The position numbers and the translations under genes were made by a program. Positions 1-9,575 of a stretch of 34,950 nt of DNA are shown one piece after another. Within the stretch, counting starts at the first letter, position 1. Each line of letters begins with the position of its first letter. Below the pieces are notes generated by a model, which was not told the DNA's origin, ran no database searches, and saw nothing but the letters and a program-made list of their open reading frames with translations. Source of the stretch: a virus. The DNA lies in the IMG/VR virus record IMGVR_UViG_3300044641_004362, positions 1 to 34,950 of that record; one strand, written 5' to 3'.

Positions 1-2
1 TC

Positions 3-806
3 CTCGGGCTCTTGGAGCGCGACAAGATGGGTGCCCTCATGCGGCACAACGATGCGTTCATCCACCACGCACGCAACGTCCTCGCGGATCAGTTTCTGGA
101 GACGGGCGTCGAGTGGTCCTTCTGGACAGACGACGACATGGTGTTTCCGTTTGGGAATGCGGGTTGGTTCAACCATTTCACGGGCTTCAACCTGCCTGAG
201 AAGTACGCGGGCAAGCACACGCTGAACGCGCTCCTCTCGCACAACAAGTCCCTCGTCGGCGCGACCTACTTCGGTCGCAACCCGAACGGGCGTGCGATGT
301 TCTACGAAGCGATGCTGAGTACCCCCGAGAGCGTCGCCGAGAACAACCGCGTGCACAACGGCCCCATTGACGAGCTGAAGCCCGTGAAGTGGTGCGCGAC
401 GGGTGCTTTGCTCGTGCACCGTCAGGTGTACCTTGATCTTCGCAAGACGTTCCCCAACCTTGCGCCAGCGCACCCGACGGAGTCGTGGCACTACTTCTCC
501 AACGCGAACGACGCCGCGGTGAACAAGATCAACGGTCTATCTGAGCAGGTCACGGGCGCGTACCAGCGCGTGCGCGAGGGGAAGTTAGACCTCGTGGAAG
601 TTGAGCGTCTGTTCGACGACATCCGCACCCAGCTCGAAGAGACCAAGATGGAGACGGTGAAGAACTCACGCCTGCAGCAGGGCGAGGACCAGACCTTCGG
701 CATCCGTGCGGGCATCGCTGGGCACCAGTCGTACGTTGACCTGTCGGTCCACTGCGGGCACATCGGATTCGCCTGCTACGGCGCACACAACACGCGGGGG
801 CGATGA
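3..806 (+). CDS. Glycosyltransferase-like protein, 5' partial
   Basis: Probable GT-A-fold glycosyltransferase that would transfer a sugar from a nucleotide-sugar donor, perhaps onto virion proteins. The reading frame is open to the window edge. A TTG at 12 could start it, but the first codons (ERDKMGALMRHNDAFIHHAR) read like the interior of such an enzyme, so the true start is probably upstream. The key motif is WTDDDMVFP (nt ~126-152), an aspartate-rich DxD-type metal and nucleotide-sugar site placed after a helix, as in phage GT-A proteins. A second block, KWCATGALLVHRQVY, resembles the acceptor-side part of these enzymes. The middle holds a charged helical stretch (LDLVEVERLFDDIRTQLEE). 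The C-terminus has VDLSVHCGHIGFACYG. The stop overlaps the next start as ATGA (803-806), so the two are translationally coupled. The family call rests on motifs only; donor and acceptor are unknown. Confidence 0.6.
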   Translation, partial: LGLLERDKMGALMRHNDAFIHHARNVLADQFLETGVEWSFWTDDDMVFPFGNAGWFNHFTGFNLPEKYAGKHTLNALLSHNKSLVGATYFGRNPNGRAMFYEAMLSTPESVAENNRVHNGPIDELKPVKWCATGALLVHRQVYLDLRKTFPNLAPAHPTESWHYFSNANDAAVNKINGLSEQVTGAYQRVREGKLDLVEVERLFDDIRTQLEETKMETVKNSRLQQGEDQTFGIRAGIAGHQSYVDLSVHCGHIGFACYGAHNTRGR

Positions 807-1513
807 TCGTCCTCTGCATGCAGTACTGGGAGGGAGACAAGCAGCGGGCTCAGTCCGTTGCCCGGCTCATCGCAGACCTGCAGCCGCAGAAGGACGACAG
901 CTTCGCGTTCATGTTTCTACGGCGTTTCGACGCGTCGCCCGTGGACGAGGAGACCCTCGGGTACGTTGGCCGCAAGTTCGATCTCTACACGCACACCTGC
1001 CGACGCAAGGAGGTGGGATGGCCCGCTGGGTGCAACGGCATGGCCTCGGACGCCTTCATGCTGGCGCAGGAGAAGTGGAACAGGGGCGAGTGGAAGCGTG
1101 TCACGGGGGTCTGGCTACTGGAGGCGGACATCCTTCCGCTGCAGAGGAACTGGCTCTACCGCATCGAGCGGGAGTGGAAGATGGCCCTTGAGGACAAGAA
1201 GCTGGTCATGGGAGCGTGGTCCGAGCACCACAGCCCTGTAGGGCACATCAATGGCAACATGTTGTTCCACCCGTCTCTCTGCGACCGCGTCCCCGGCCTT
1301 GAGGGCTCGGCACCGCACATCGGGTGGGACGTGTACCACGCGCATCGCTTGAGTCGCCACTGGTGGAAGAGCAACCAGATGCTCAACCTCTACCGGGGTC
1401 AGAACGTATCCACGGCGGACCTCTATCAACCCGGGACCAAGTACGCGTTCGTGCACGGCATCAAGGACGACAGCGGGCTTCAGATTGTCCGCAAACGATT
1501 TTTTGGCGAGTAA
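803..1513 (+). CDS. Glycosyltransferase-like protein
   Basis: 236 residues, starting at the ATG of an ATGA overlap with the preceding glycosyltransferase-like gene. The N-terminus MIVLCMQYWEGDKQRA looks like a first beta-strand and nucleotide-binding helix of a GT-A fold. VWLLEADILPL holds an acidic EAD triplet after a hydrophobic strand, in the position of a DxD motif. HINGNMLFHPSL and HIGWDVYHAHRL resemble conserved later segments of phage glycosyltransferases. There is no signal peptide or membrane segment. Because it is coupled to another glycosyltransferase and lies just upstream of the capsid gene, I infer a role in modifying a virion surface protein. An alternative is a host-envelope or DNA-modifying sugar transferase. 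This is the last gene before the capsid promoter, and no GC-rich terminator is seen behind it. Confidence 0.5.
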   Translation: MIVLCMQYWEGDKQRAQSVARLIADLQPQKDDSFAFMFLRRFDASPVDEETLGYVGRKFDLYTHTCRRKEVGWPAGCNGMASDAFMLAQEKWNRGEWKRVTGVWLLEADILPLQRNWLYRIEREWKMALEDKKLVMGAWSEHHSPVGHINGNMLFHPSLCDRVPGLEGSAPHIGWDVYHAHRLSRHWWKSNQMLNLYRGQNVSTADLYQPGTKYAFVHGIKDDSGLQIVRKRFFGE

Positions 1514-1542
1514 GGTAAAAAATTTTACACTACGCTCTAAAA

Positions 1543-1554
1543 AGTGCGTATACT
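1543..1554 (+). promoter_or_regulatory. Phage promoter motif P1 (capsid gene)
   Basis: AGTGCGTATACT. The TATACT at 1549-1554 matches the sigma-70 -10 consensus at 5 of 6 bases, and the block matches five other sites in this window (AGTCGTATACT type). A TTTACA at 1524-1529 could be a -35, but the 19-base spacer is long, and the other sites share no conserved -35. The predicted start is near 1561, leaving a leader of about 146 bases before the capsid ATG. It lies in an AT-rich stretch right after the stop of the upstream gene. Confidence 0.6.
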
Positions 1555-1706
1555 AGGGCGAGCCTAAATTGGCCGGAGTGCTCAACCGTCCATCGACCCT
1601 AAAGATTGTCCGAGCCGCTGGTCTGGCGAAGGAGTAGCGTTCACTTCCCTTCTCGCCGCGCCGTGCCCAAGCACGGTGAGACTATCCATTCTTCGGGCAT
1701 CTTATC
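1555..1706 (+). promoter_or_regulatory. Structured 5' leader of the capsid gene, no Shine-Dalgarno
   Basis: This is the only long untranslated leader in the window. It has a perfect 6-bp hairpin with a CCAA loop (CCGTGC/GCACGG, 1661-1676). Upstream, GGCGA near 1625 can pair with TCGCC near 1653, with partial pairing of the flanking AAGGAGT and ACTTCCCTT. The only purine-rich SD-like string, GAAGGAGT near 1628, is about 70 bases from the ATG and would be inside that stem. The bases just before the ATG (GGGCATCTTATC) carry no SD. I infer a stabilising or translation-controlling leader. No known riboswitch was recognised. Confidence 0.4.
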
Positions 1707-2942
1707 ATGGCTGTTTCTAATTGCTTCGGTCCTATCGCCGCTCGCGCTCTTGCGACGAAGGACACCAATCGCGTGCTTGGCCAGATCGCCAAGGCACTTG
1801 CTTACAACTCCCCGTGGGTCAACGTCCTTGAGGGTGGTGTGTTCCCGTCCGGTATTTCGGATACGGTCCGCTCCGTCGTTCAGGATCAGGCCCTCCCGAA
1901 TGACTCCCTCGTTCGCCCGACGTTCGCCACGACCGCGACCGTCTGCGGACCGGTTGACTCGCAGGACAACGTCGCCACGACCGAGTACAGCTACGCTCTC
2001 GGCACGAAGCGCGGTATCGGCCCCAAGGTGTGCGTGAAGAACGGCTTCGCGGCCTACAAGGGCTCGTACACGATGGCGGAGGACTCGCTGAAGAAGCTGA
2101 TGGTTCAGTACATGAACACCGACGTGCGTGCGACCCTGCACGACCGCTCGGGCACGAAGTTCGTGGCTGGCCTGTCCAGCACCTACGGCTTCAGCCAGCT
2201 CTTCACCGGTGGTGAGGCTCAGATCGACATCCAGTACGCGAACATCCCGGCGGCCAACATCGGCCAGCTCACGTTCTCGGCCCTGCATGCGGTCGCTCGC
2301 TACAAGAAGGACACCATCCTCGATGAGATGTTTGCTGACGGCACGAACGGTGCCCACTACAAGTTCATCGGTTCGGTGGACATCATCGAGCAGTTCCGTC
2401 AGGAGGCTGGCGTCAAGGAGACCCTGATCGCCCTGACGACCGGTTCCTTCAAGTCCGGCGAACGCGCCCTCACGAGCTACTCGTGGGAAACGTTCGGCAA
2501 CTACCGTGGCGTCAGCTTCGGTATCGACCAGCGTCCGCTGCGTGCGTCCGGTCTCGACATCAACGGCCAGCCGATCTTCGTCGAGCCGTTCATCGGCGTC
2601 GCGACGACCAACGGCACCGCCGCTCGCGTCAACCCGGCTTGGGTCGCTGCTCCCTTCGAGGTCGGCTTCCTGATCGGTGCCGGTTCGTTCAAGCGTCTGG
2701 TGCCGGAGCGTTACACGGGCGAAGGCTCGTTCAAGTTCGCTCCGCAGCTCGTCATGGGTGAGCTGCAGTGGCACTACGAGCTGGACAACTGTGAGAACAT
2801 GTACGGCGACTTCGGCTGGCACAAGTACGAGATCACCCGCGCCTACCAGCCGGTCCGTCCGGCGGCTGTCACGCCGATCCTGTACAAGCGTTGCTTGCAG
2901 TTCGAGGTGACCGCGTGTCCGGTGACCAGCCTCGGGCTGTAA
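1707..2942 (+). CDS. Probable major capsid protein
   Basis: 411 residues. Called as the coat protein mainly from context: it is a single gene with its own promoter, a long structured leader and a strong terminator directly behind it. Codon use is strikingly biased toward C/G-ending codons, as in the most highly expressed phage gene. The length suits a podoviral coat protein. The protein is mixed alpha/beta without membrane segments. Notable segments are NVLEGGVFPSGISDTVRSVV near the N-terminus, VCVKNGFAAYKGSYTMAEDS, the helical EDSLKKLMVQYMNTDVRATL, and an aromatic C-terminal part with GELQWHYELDNCENMYGDFG. Cysteines occur in the C-terminal block as well as near residues 6, 72 and 110. The ATG at 1707 is the first in frame after the leader. 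I cannot confirm an HK97 fold from sequence alone. The alternative is another abundant head or tail protein. Confidence 0.6.
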   Translation: MAVSNCFGPIAARALATKDTNRVLGQIAKALAYNSPWVNVLEGGVFPSGISDTVRSVVQDQALPNDSLVRPTFATTATVCGPVDSQDNVATTEYSYALGTKRGIGPKVCVKNGFAAYKGSYTMAEDSLKKLMVQYMNTDVRATLHDRSGTKFVAGLSSTYGFSQLFTGGEAQIDIQYANIPAANIGQLTFSALHAVARYKKDTILDEMFADGTNGAHYKFIGSVDIIEQFRQEAGVKETLIALTTGSFKSGERALTSYSWETFGNYRGVSFGIDQRPLRASGLDINGQPIFVEPFIGVATTNGTAARVNPAWVAAPFEVGFLIGAGSFKRLVPERYTGEGSFKFAPQLVMGELQWHYELDNCENMYGDFGWHKYEITRAYQPVRPAAVTPILYKRCLQFEVTACPVTSLGL

Positions 2943-2975
2943 CCTACCCCCTCTGAGATAGTCCCTCAGAGCCGC

Positions 2976-3015
2976 CGCCCGCCTTTGGTTTCGACCGGGG
3001 CGGGCGTTTCTTTTT
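2976..3015 (+). terminator. Rho-independent terminator after capsid gene
   Basis: Stem CGCCCGCC (2976-2983) pairs with GGCGGGCG (2999-3006). Inside it, GGT (2987-2989) pairs with ACC (2994-2996) around a TTCG loop. The hairpin is followed by TTTCTTTTT (3007-3015). It separates the capsid message from the next transcription unit, whose promoter motif begins only 8 bases later. Confidence 0.85.
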
Positions 3016-3022
3016 GCTCGGG

Positions 3023-3034
3023 AAGTCGTATACT
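3023..3034 (+). promoter_or_regulatory. Phage promoter motif P2, leaderless type
   Basis: AAGTCGTATACT, with TATACT at 3029-3034 and the ATG at 3041. The usual spacing puts the transcript start on the A of the ATG, so the message would be leaderless. AGGA inside the 6-base gap is too close to the ATG to act as an SD. It sits immediately after the capsid terminator, which supports a fresh transcription start for the lipoprotein-fibre operon. Confidence 0.65.
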
Positions 3035-3040
3035 CAGGAC

Positions 3041-3682
3041 ATGAAGTTCGGTGTCCTCGTCTTCGCTTGGCTGCTCGTCTCCGGGTGTTCCACCGGAGCC
3101 CTGCGCCCATTGAAGGGCGGGGCCGCGAAGATCGAGCCCGTGGGCAACCTCGCGGCTGACGTGAACCTCACGCTGGAGCCGCCCGACAACCCATCCACGC
3201 CGTCGTCCCAGACGACCCGAGACGTGAGGGAAGAGAAGTACGTCTTCGCCCAGCCCACCGAGCGGGTGACGGAGACGAAGCTCGCGGACGGGTCCGTGAC
3301 CAAGGTGACGGAAGTGATCCCGGCAGGCACGGTGAAGGTGGTGTCCTCAACCCGGGACACGAACCAGCAGATCGGGGCCGCGCAGAAGGACACGTCCCGG
3401 GAAATCTCCGCCAAGCTCGCCAGCTTTCAGCCAGTCCAGTATGTAGGCATCGCCCTGCTACTCGTCGCCGCAGCGATGTTCCACCCAGCGGTCCGAATCG
3501 CGATCAGCGGCGGCAAGGAGGTCCAGATGGCCACGGCAGCGATTGGCCTGACCCTAATCTTCGGACCGACCCTGTTTGTGGGCAACGAGCGGATCATCCT
3601 CTTCGCCGGAATCGGATCGCTCTTTGTTATTTACGCCCTGTCCAGACTTTCTTACTACAAGGGAAGGGCCGATAAAAAATGA
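3041..3682 (+). CDS. Membrane lipoprotein with C-terminal transmembrane helices
   Basis: 213 residues. The ATG at 3041 is chosen because it gives a clean lipoprotein signal peptide (MKFGVLVFAWLLVSGC, lipobox LVSGC with Cys16); the longer frame starting at 3014 would run through the promoter motif. After a hydrophilic Thr/Pro/Glu-rich region (residues ~25-115) come hydrophobic spans near 127-146 (VQYVGIALLLVAAAMF), 160-178 and 185-203, and a basic tail (GRADKK). Predicted location is the cell envelope, with the lipidated Cys at a membrane surface. No enzyme domain is recognised. Position before a small coiled-coil/membrane gene suggests a lysis-accessory, spanin-like or superinfection-exclusion role, but spanins do not normally carry three C-terminal membrane helices, so function is open. 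It ends in an ATGA overlap with the next gene. Confidence 0.6.
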   Translation: MKFGVLVFAWLLVSGCSTGALRPLKGGAAKIEPVGNLAADVNLTLEPPDNPSTPSSQTTRDVREEKYVFAQPTERVTETKLADGSVTKVTEVIPAGTVKVVSSTRDTNQQIGAAQKDTSREISAKLASFQPVQYVGIALLLVAAAMFHPAVRIAISGGKEVQMATAAIGLTLIFGPTLFVGNERIILFAGIGSLFVIYALSRLSYYKGRADKK

Positions 3683-3932
3683 GCCAAGAGGTCAACCTAA
3701 AATCCGTCGATGCGATGTTCGCCTCGGTGCTTCTGAAACTGGAGCAGAGCGAACAACGCCTCGTTGACATCCAAGCCCTGCTCGCGTCGCAGGACAAGCG
3801 GATCAAAGACCTCGAAGAAACACAGCTCGCCTACCGATCAAAGATTCTGGGCGGGATCGCCGCCCTCTCCACTGTCGTAGGTATTATTGGCTGGGTCGTC
3901 CAGCAGACCATTCACCACATTTTCGCCCGCCC

Positions 3933-3936
<4 letters not shown>
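3679..3936 (+). CDS. Small coiled-coil membrane protein, XhlA/holin-like
   Basis: 85 residues. An N-terminal amphipathic coiled coil (residues ~5-50, heptad-like [20 protein letters not shown]) is followed by one transmembrane helix (~57-76, [19 protein letters not shown]) and a short tail. This is the architecture of XhlA-type haemolysin/holin-associated phage proteins. The likely role is membrane association during lysis or injection, but sequence similarity is only architectural. It is linked by ATGA overlaps to both the lipoprotein before it and the collagen-like fibre after it. It has no SD of its own, so it probably depends on coupling. It is far (28 kb) from the endolysin gene, which weakens the lysis interpretation. 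Confidence 0.5.
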
Positions 3937-6578
<2,642 letters not shown>

Positions 6579-6580
6579 CC

Positions 6581-7336
6581 ATGAGCGGAAGTTTACAAGG
6601 CTTTTTGGCTAGTGTCGGCAGCAGTGCACCTGCTGGGCAAACGGCTTATCTCGGTCAAGGAACCTTTTCTTGGGTTGCTCCTGCTGGGGTTACAAGTGTT
6701 TGTGTCGTCTGCGTTGGTGGTGGCGGTGGCGCTACTAGTAACTGGGGCGGTGGCGGTGGCGGAGGGCTAGCTTATACGAACAACATCGCAGTTACTCCCG
6801 GAAGCAGCTACACTGTCGTGGTTGGTGCTGGCGGGTATAATTTTCAAGACGGTGGCAACTCTACGTTTAATGCAACTGCCGCGATTGGACGAGGCGGTAA
6901 AAACGGCGAATTCGGCTCTCCTCGTGGAGGAGGAGGAACGTACACGGGTACGGGAGGGGGAAACGGAGGCAGTGCCGTTCAAGACAGTGGCTATAACGGC
7001 GGCGGCGGTGCAGGCGGGTACTCTGGAAACGGAGGTACTGGCGGAGCTTTTTTTGGAGCAAGCGTTTTTGTTCAATCTACCGCAGGAGCAGGTGGCGGCG
7101 GTGGTGGAAATAGCAGCGCCACCAATAGCAATAAAGGCGGCGGTGTCGGATTACTAGGCCAAGGAGCAAACGGTTCTGCTAATGGTGGAGCCGGTTCCGG
7201 AGGCACCGGACAACTTTACGGGGGCGGCGCAGGTCAAGTAAGTGGTGGTGGCCCCTTTGAAGGAGGAACCGGTGCCGTCCGCATCATCTGGGGCACGGGT
7301 CGATCTTTCCCTTCAACGAACACAGGAAACGTTTAA
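6581..7336 (+). CDS. Glycine-rich tail fibre/adhesin protein
   Basis: 251 residues, from the ATG at 6581, two bases after the preceding stop; the frame itself opens further upstream but inside the previous gene. A short N-terminal beta segment (GQGTFSWVAPAGVTSVCVVCVGGGGG) matches the opening of phage glycine-rich domains. The rest is dominated by poly-Gly runs with Ser, Asn, Thr and Ala, ending in GTGAVRIIWGTGRSF, the usual closing strand of such proteins. Glycine-rich sandwiches form receptor-binding tips in several phage fibres, and I infer a similar role here. Base composition is visibly more AT-rich than flanking genes (many AAT, TTT, GGA codons), which suggests recent acquisition. The next gene is a tail-fibre chaperone, a usual partner of such tips. 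Confidence 0.7.
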   Translation: MSGSLQGFLASVGSSAPAGQTAYLGQGTFSWVAPAGVTSVCVVCVGGGGGATSNWGGGGGGGLAYTNNIAVTPGSSYTVVVGAGGYNFQDGGNSTFNATAAIGRGGKNGEFGSPRGGGGTYTGTGGGNGGSAVQDSGYNGGGGAGGYSGNGGTGGAFFGASVFVQSTAGAGGGGGGNSSATNSNKGGGVGLLGQGANGSANGGAGSGGTGQLYGGGAGQVSGGGPFEGGTGAVRIIWGTGRSFPSTNTGNV

Positions 7337-7343
7337 GTCATGG
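7330..7343 (+). repeat. 14-bp direct repeat at gene junction, copy 1
   Basis: CGTTTAAGTCATGG contains the TAA stop of the glycine-rich fibre gene and the ATG of the chaperone gene. An identical copy lies at 7804-7817, so the chaperone gene is bracketed by direct repeats. Confidence 0.6.
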
Positions 7344-7810
7344 TCATCAAACTCGACGAACAGGGAAAGCCCACAGGCTTCCCCCTCTTGGAAGACAATT
7401 TCAAGCAGATCCACCCGGACGTTACGTTCCCGGCGGTGCTCTTTCCGTACCATGTCGAGCCGCACGGCTACGGGATGTACGAGTTCTCGCAGCAGCCGAC
7501 GCTAACGGGCCGCTACAACAAGCTCGTTGAAGGCGACCCGATTCGCGACGAGCAAGGCTACTGGCGTCAGCAGTGGACTGTCGTGGAGCAAACTGCCGAG
7601 GAGAAGGCTGAGACAGATAAACGCAAAGCGAGCGAGGTGCGATTTAACCGACTTCAGCGGCTTCAAGGAACCGACTGGACCCGACTCGACGACGCTCCGA
7701 TTTCCACCGAGCAACGCGCCGCGTGGGCCGTTTACCGTCAGCAACTCCGCGATCTTACCGACCAACCCGGATTCCCGTGGGAGGTCACTTGGCCCAACCA
7801 ACCCGTTTAA
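7340..7810 (+). CDS. Tail fibre assembly chaperone-like protein
   Basis: 156 residues. The C-terminal third carries the recognisable tail-assembly-chaperone signature: a helix RFNRLQRLQGTDWTRLDDAP, then an aW..YRqqLRDLt segment and a final FPWEVTWPNQP. In phages of this type such proteins help fold or trimerise the neighbouring fibre tip and are usually not in the mature virion. The N-terminal half (residues 1-90) is specific to this gene and may bind the client fibre. It lies between the glycine-rich fibre and the propeller fibre. A second gene with the same C-terminal signature is at 9575, so each fibre may have its own chaperone. No SD is visible before the ATG. Confidence 0.65.
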   Translation: MVIKLDEQGKPTGFPLLEDNFKQIHPDVTFPAVLFPYHVEPHGYGMYEFSQQPTLTGRYNKLVEGDPIRDEQGYWRQQWTVVEQTAEEKAETDKRKASEVRFNRLQRLQGTDWTRLDDAPISTEQRAAWAVYRQQLRDLTDQPGFPWEVTWPNQPV

Positions 7811-7817
7811 GTCATGG
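7804..7817 (+). repeat. 14-bp direct repeat at gene junction, copy 2
   Basis: CGTTTAAGTCATGG, identical to 7330-7343. It spans the TAA stop of the chaperone gene and the ATG of the propeller fibre gene. It may be a recombination junction left by module exchange. Confidence 0.6.
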
Positions 7818-9265
7818 CTAACCTCTCCGACATCATCACGCCCACGAACGTCGTCGCTGTTGCGCCCGGCGCGAACGGCAACGTGCTTACGAGCAACGGC
7901 ACGGCGTGGACAAGTGCAGCGGCTCCAATCAGCGCCGTGCAGTTTCCGCAGCAGAGCAAGTCAGCCGACTACACGCTCGTTTTGAGCGATGCCGGAAAAC
8001 AGATTTTCCATCCGGCGTCGGATTCTGCTTTGCGGTCGTTCACAATTCCGGCCAACAGCAGTGTCGCGTTTCCGGTCGGAACTGTTGTGCTGTTCACGGT
8101 GGAAAATGGAGGCAGACCAGTCGAAGTCAAAATCACTTCCGACACCCTAGTGTTTGGCAACGGTACGACAGGCACAATTCCTGTCGCTGCGAACAACACG
8201 TTAATGGCCGTCAAAGTAAGTTCGACCAAGTGGATGGCCAACTACCTTTATCAGACAGGTTCGCCTGCAACGCTAACCTACTCCGTTGCCGTATCGACTG
8301 ACTCAACTCCGTACGTCACAGCCTACCCTTTCAGTCAATCTGGGTTCGGTGCGAAATTCACAAATCCAGCTTCGCTTCCAAGCAATACTGGATACGACGT
8401 AGCATTCAGCCCAAGTGGCAATGCAATCGCTGTCGCTAACTATCTAAGCCCGTACATAAACGCTTATCCATGGAGTGCATCTGGATTTGGTACAAAGTTT
8501 ACCAATCCAGCTACGCTGCCAACGGGTTATGGCCTTAGAGTAGCATTCAGTCCAACCAGCGACGCCGTCGCCGTTGCACACGCCAACAGCCCATCCGTCA
8601 CAGCGTATCCATGGAGTGCGTCAGGCTTTGGAACAAAATTTAGCGATCCGTCCACGCTACCATTGGGCGGAGGTAGAGGGGTAGCGTTCAATCCAGCAGG
8701 AAATGTCATCGTTGTGGGTCACGATTCAAGCCCGTACATCTCCGCTTACGCATGGAGTGCATCAGGCTTTGGAACAAAATTCTCAAATCCAGCGACGCTG
8801 CTTACGCAAGGCGGTTCGGTGAGATTTAGCCCAGCGGGAGATGCTATCGCCATCGCTCAATTTTCTAGCCCGTACATTGCGGCTTACGCATGGAGTTCTT
8901 CGGGATTTGGTACTAAATTTGCCAATCCGTCTACACTAGCACCGGACAACGGATACGACGTAGCCTTCAGTCCAGCCGCAGACGCTGTCGCCCTCGCGCA
9001 CAGAACAAGTCCTTACGTTACCGTGTACTCGTGGAGCGCGGCTGGATTTGGTACGAAATTCAGCAATCCGGCAACGACTCCAACGGGCAATGCCTTTGGT
9101 GTCGCGTTCAATCCGGCTGGGAATGCGCTTGCTGTTGCCCACGCGACGAGTCCTTACATTACGGCGTATCCGTGGAGTGCGTCGGGTTTTGGAACCAAGT
9201 TCAGCGACCCTGCTACGTCGCCCGGAAGCCAAGGCAACGGTGTAGCATTCACACTCAACCCGTAA
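7814..9265 (+). CDS. Seven-bladed beta-propeller tail fibre/adhesin
   Basis: 483 residues. Residues 1-150 form a fibre-type domain paralogous to the C-terminus of the collagen fibre at 3933 (shared pattern SADYTLVLSDAGKQIFHP, then FTIPANSS). From residue 166 there are six full copies and one shortened copy of a 46-47-residue repeat. The repeat consensus begins PYITAYPWSASGFGTKF, continues with a variable loop and ends near VAFSPAGDAVAVAH. The last copy lacks its final strand, and a matching strand (YSVAVSTDS) precedes copy one, which is the classic strand-swap closure of a beta-propeller. I infer a seven-bladed propeller used for receptor or glycan binding. Loops between blades are the most variable parts. 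Base composition is AT-richer than the surroundings. The alternative is an enzymatic propeller, but no catalytic motif is evident. Confidence 0.7.
   Translation: MANLSDIITPTNVVAVAPGANGNVLTSNGTAWTSAAAPISAVQFPQQSKSADYTLVLSDAGKQIFHPASDSALRSFTIPANSSVAFPVGTVVLFTVENGGRPVEVKITSDTLVFGNGTTGTIPVAANNTLMAVKVSSTKWMANYLYQTGSPATLTYSVAVSTDSTPYVTAYPFSQSGFGAKFTNPASLPSNTGYDVAFSPSGNAIAVANYLSPYINAYPWSASGFGTKFTNPATLPTGYGLRVAFSPTSDAVAVAHANSPSVTAYPWSASGFGTKFSDPSTLPLGGGRGVAFNPAGNVIVVGHDSSPYISAYAWSASGFGTKFSNPATLLTQGGSVRFSPAGDAIAIAQFSSPYIAAYAWSSSGFGTKFANPSTLAPDNGYDVAFSPAADAVALAHRTSPYVTVYSWSAAGFGTKFSNPATTPTGNAFGVAFNPAGNALAVAHATSPYITAYPWSASGFGTKFSDPATSPGSQGNGVAFTLNP
8309..9265 (+). repeat. Propeller blade repeats, ~141-bp period
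   Basis: Seven coding repeats encode residues 166-483 of the propeller fibre: blades of 47, 47, 47, 46, 47, 47 and 37 residues. The invariant core is SGFGxKF followed by (S/T/A)(N/D)P. At the DNA level the TGGAGTGC and TTTGG(A/T)AC segments recur, which could permit recombination that changes blade order. Confidence 0.8.
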
Positions 9266-9266
9266 C

Positions 9267-9575
9267 ATGAAGTACACGCAACTGACCAGCGCCTACAAAT
9301 ACGACACAATCGCGGACGCCATTTATGCCCGCGAGGTGGAGTATTTTCACTACGACTTTGACCGCGCCAACTTCCAGCACCTGCTGGCAAATACCGACGA
9401 CGAAGAATTCAAGTCCGACGTTGCGCAGCGCCTTGCTTCCACGCTCGGACAGATGCAAAAGGTCGAGTCAATCATGGCCGCACTTCGCTCGCAGATCGAT
9501 GATCAACAGGCTTACGATGCAGCCGTCATCCGCACGACGGCCAAGCGTGCAGCCAAAGAGAAGGAATCAAAATAA
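9267..9575 (+). CDS. Hypothetical helical protein in fibre cassette
   Basis: 102 residues, not assigned to a family. It begins with MKYTQLTSAYKYDTIADAIYAREVEYFHYDFD and continues as amphipathic helix (RANFQHLLANTDDEEFKSDV, then GQMQKVESIMAALRSQI) with a Lys-rich C-terminal tail. There is no signal peptide or membrane segment. It lies one base after the propeller fibre and its stop overlaps the next start (TAATG at 9573-9577). The sandwich position between a fibre and a chaperone-like gene suggests a role in fibre assembly. No SD is seen. Confidence 0.55.
   Translation: MKYTQLTSAYKYDTIADAIYAREVEYFHYDFDRANFQHLLANTDDEEFKSDVAQRLASTLGQMQKVESIMAALRSQIDDQQAYDAAVIRTTAKRAAKEKESK

Noticed and set aside
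1515-1528. AT-only inverted repeat GTAAAAAATTTTAC after the second glycosyltransferase gene.
   Set aside because: No GC stem or T-run; better explained as AT-rich promoter-upstream DNA than as a terminator or operator, though an operator is not excluded.
3014-3040. Upstream TTG start for the lipoprotein gene.
   Set aside because: It would translate the terminator tail and promoter and bury the signal peptide; ATG 3041 gives a standard lipoprotein signal.
1641-3110. 489-codon minus-strand frame opposite the capsid gene.
   Set aside because: It crosses the capsid terminator and promoter P2 and has a biased Arg/Glu/Val composition with no domain; an antisense shadow.
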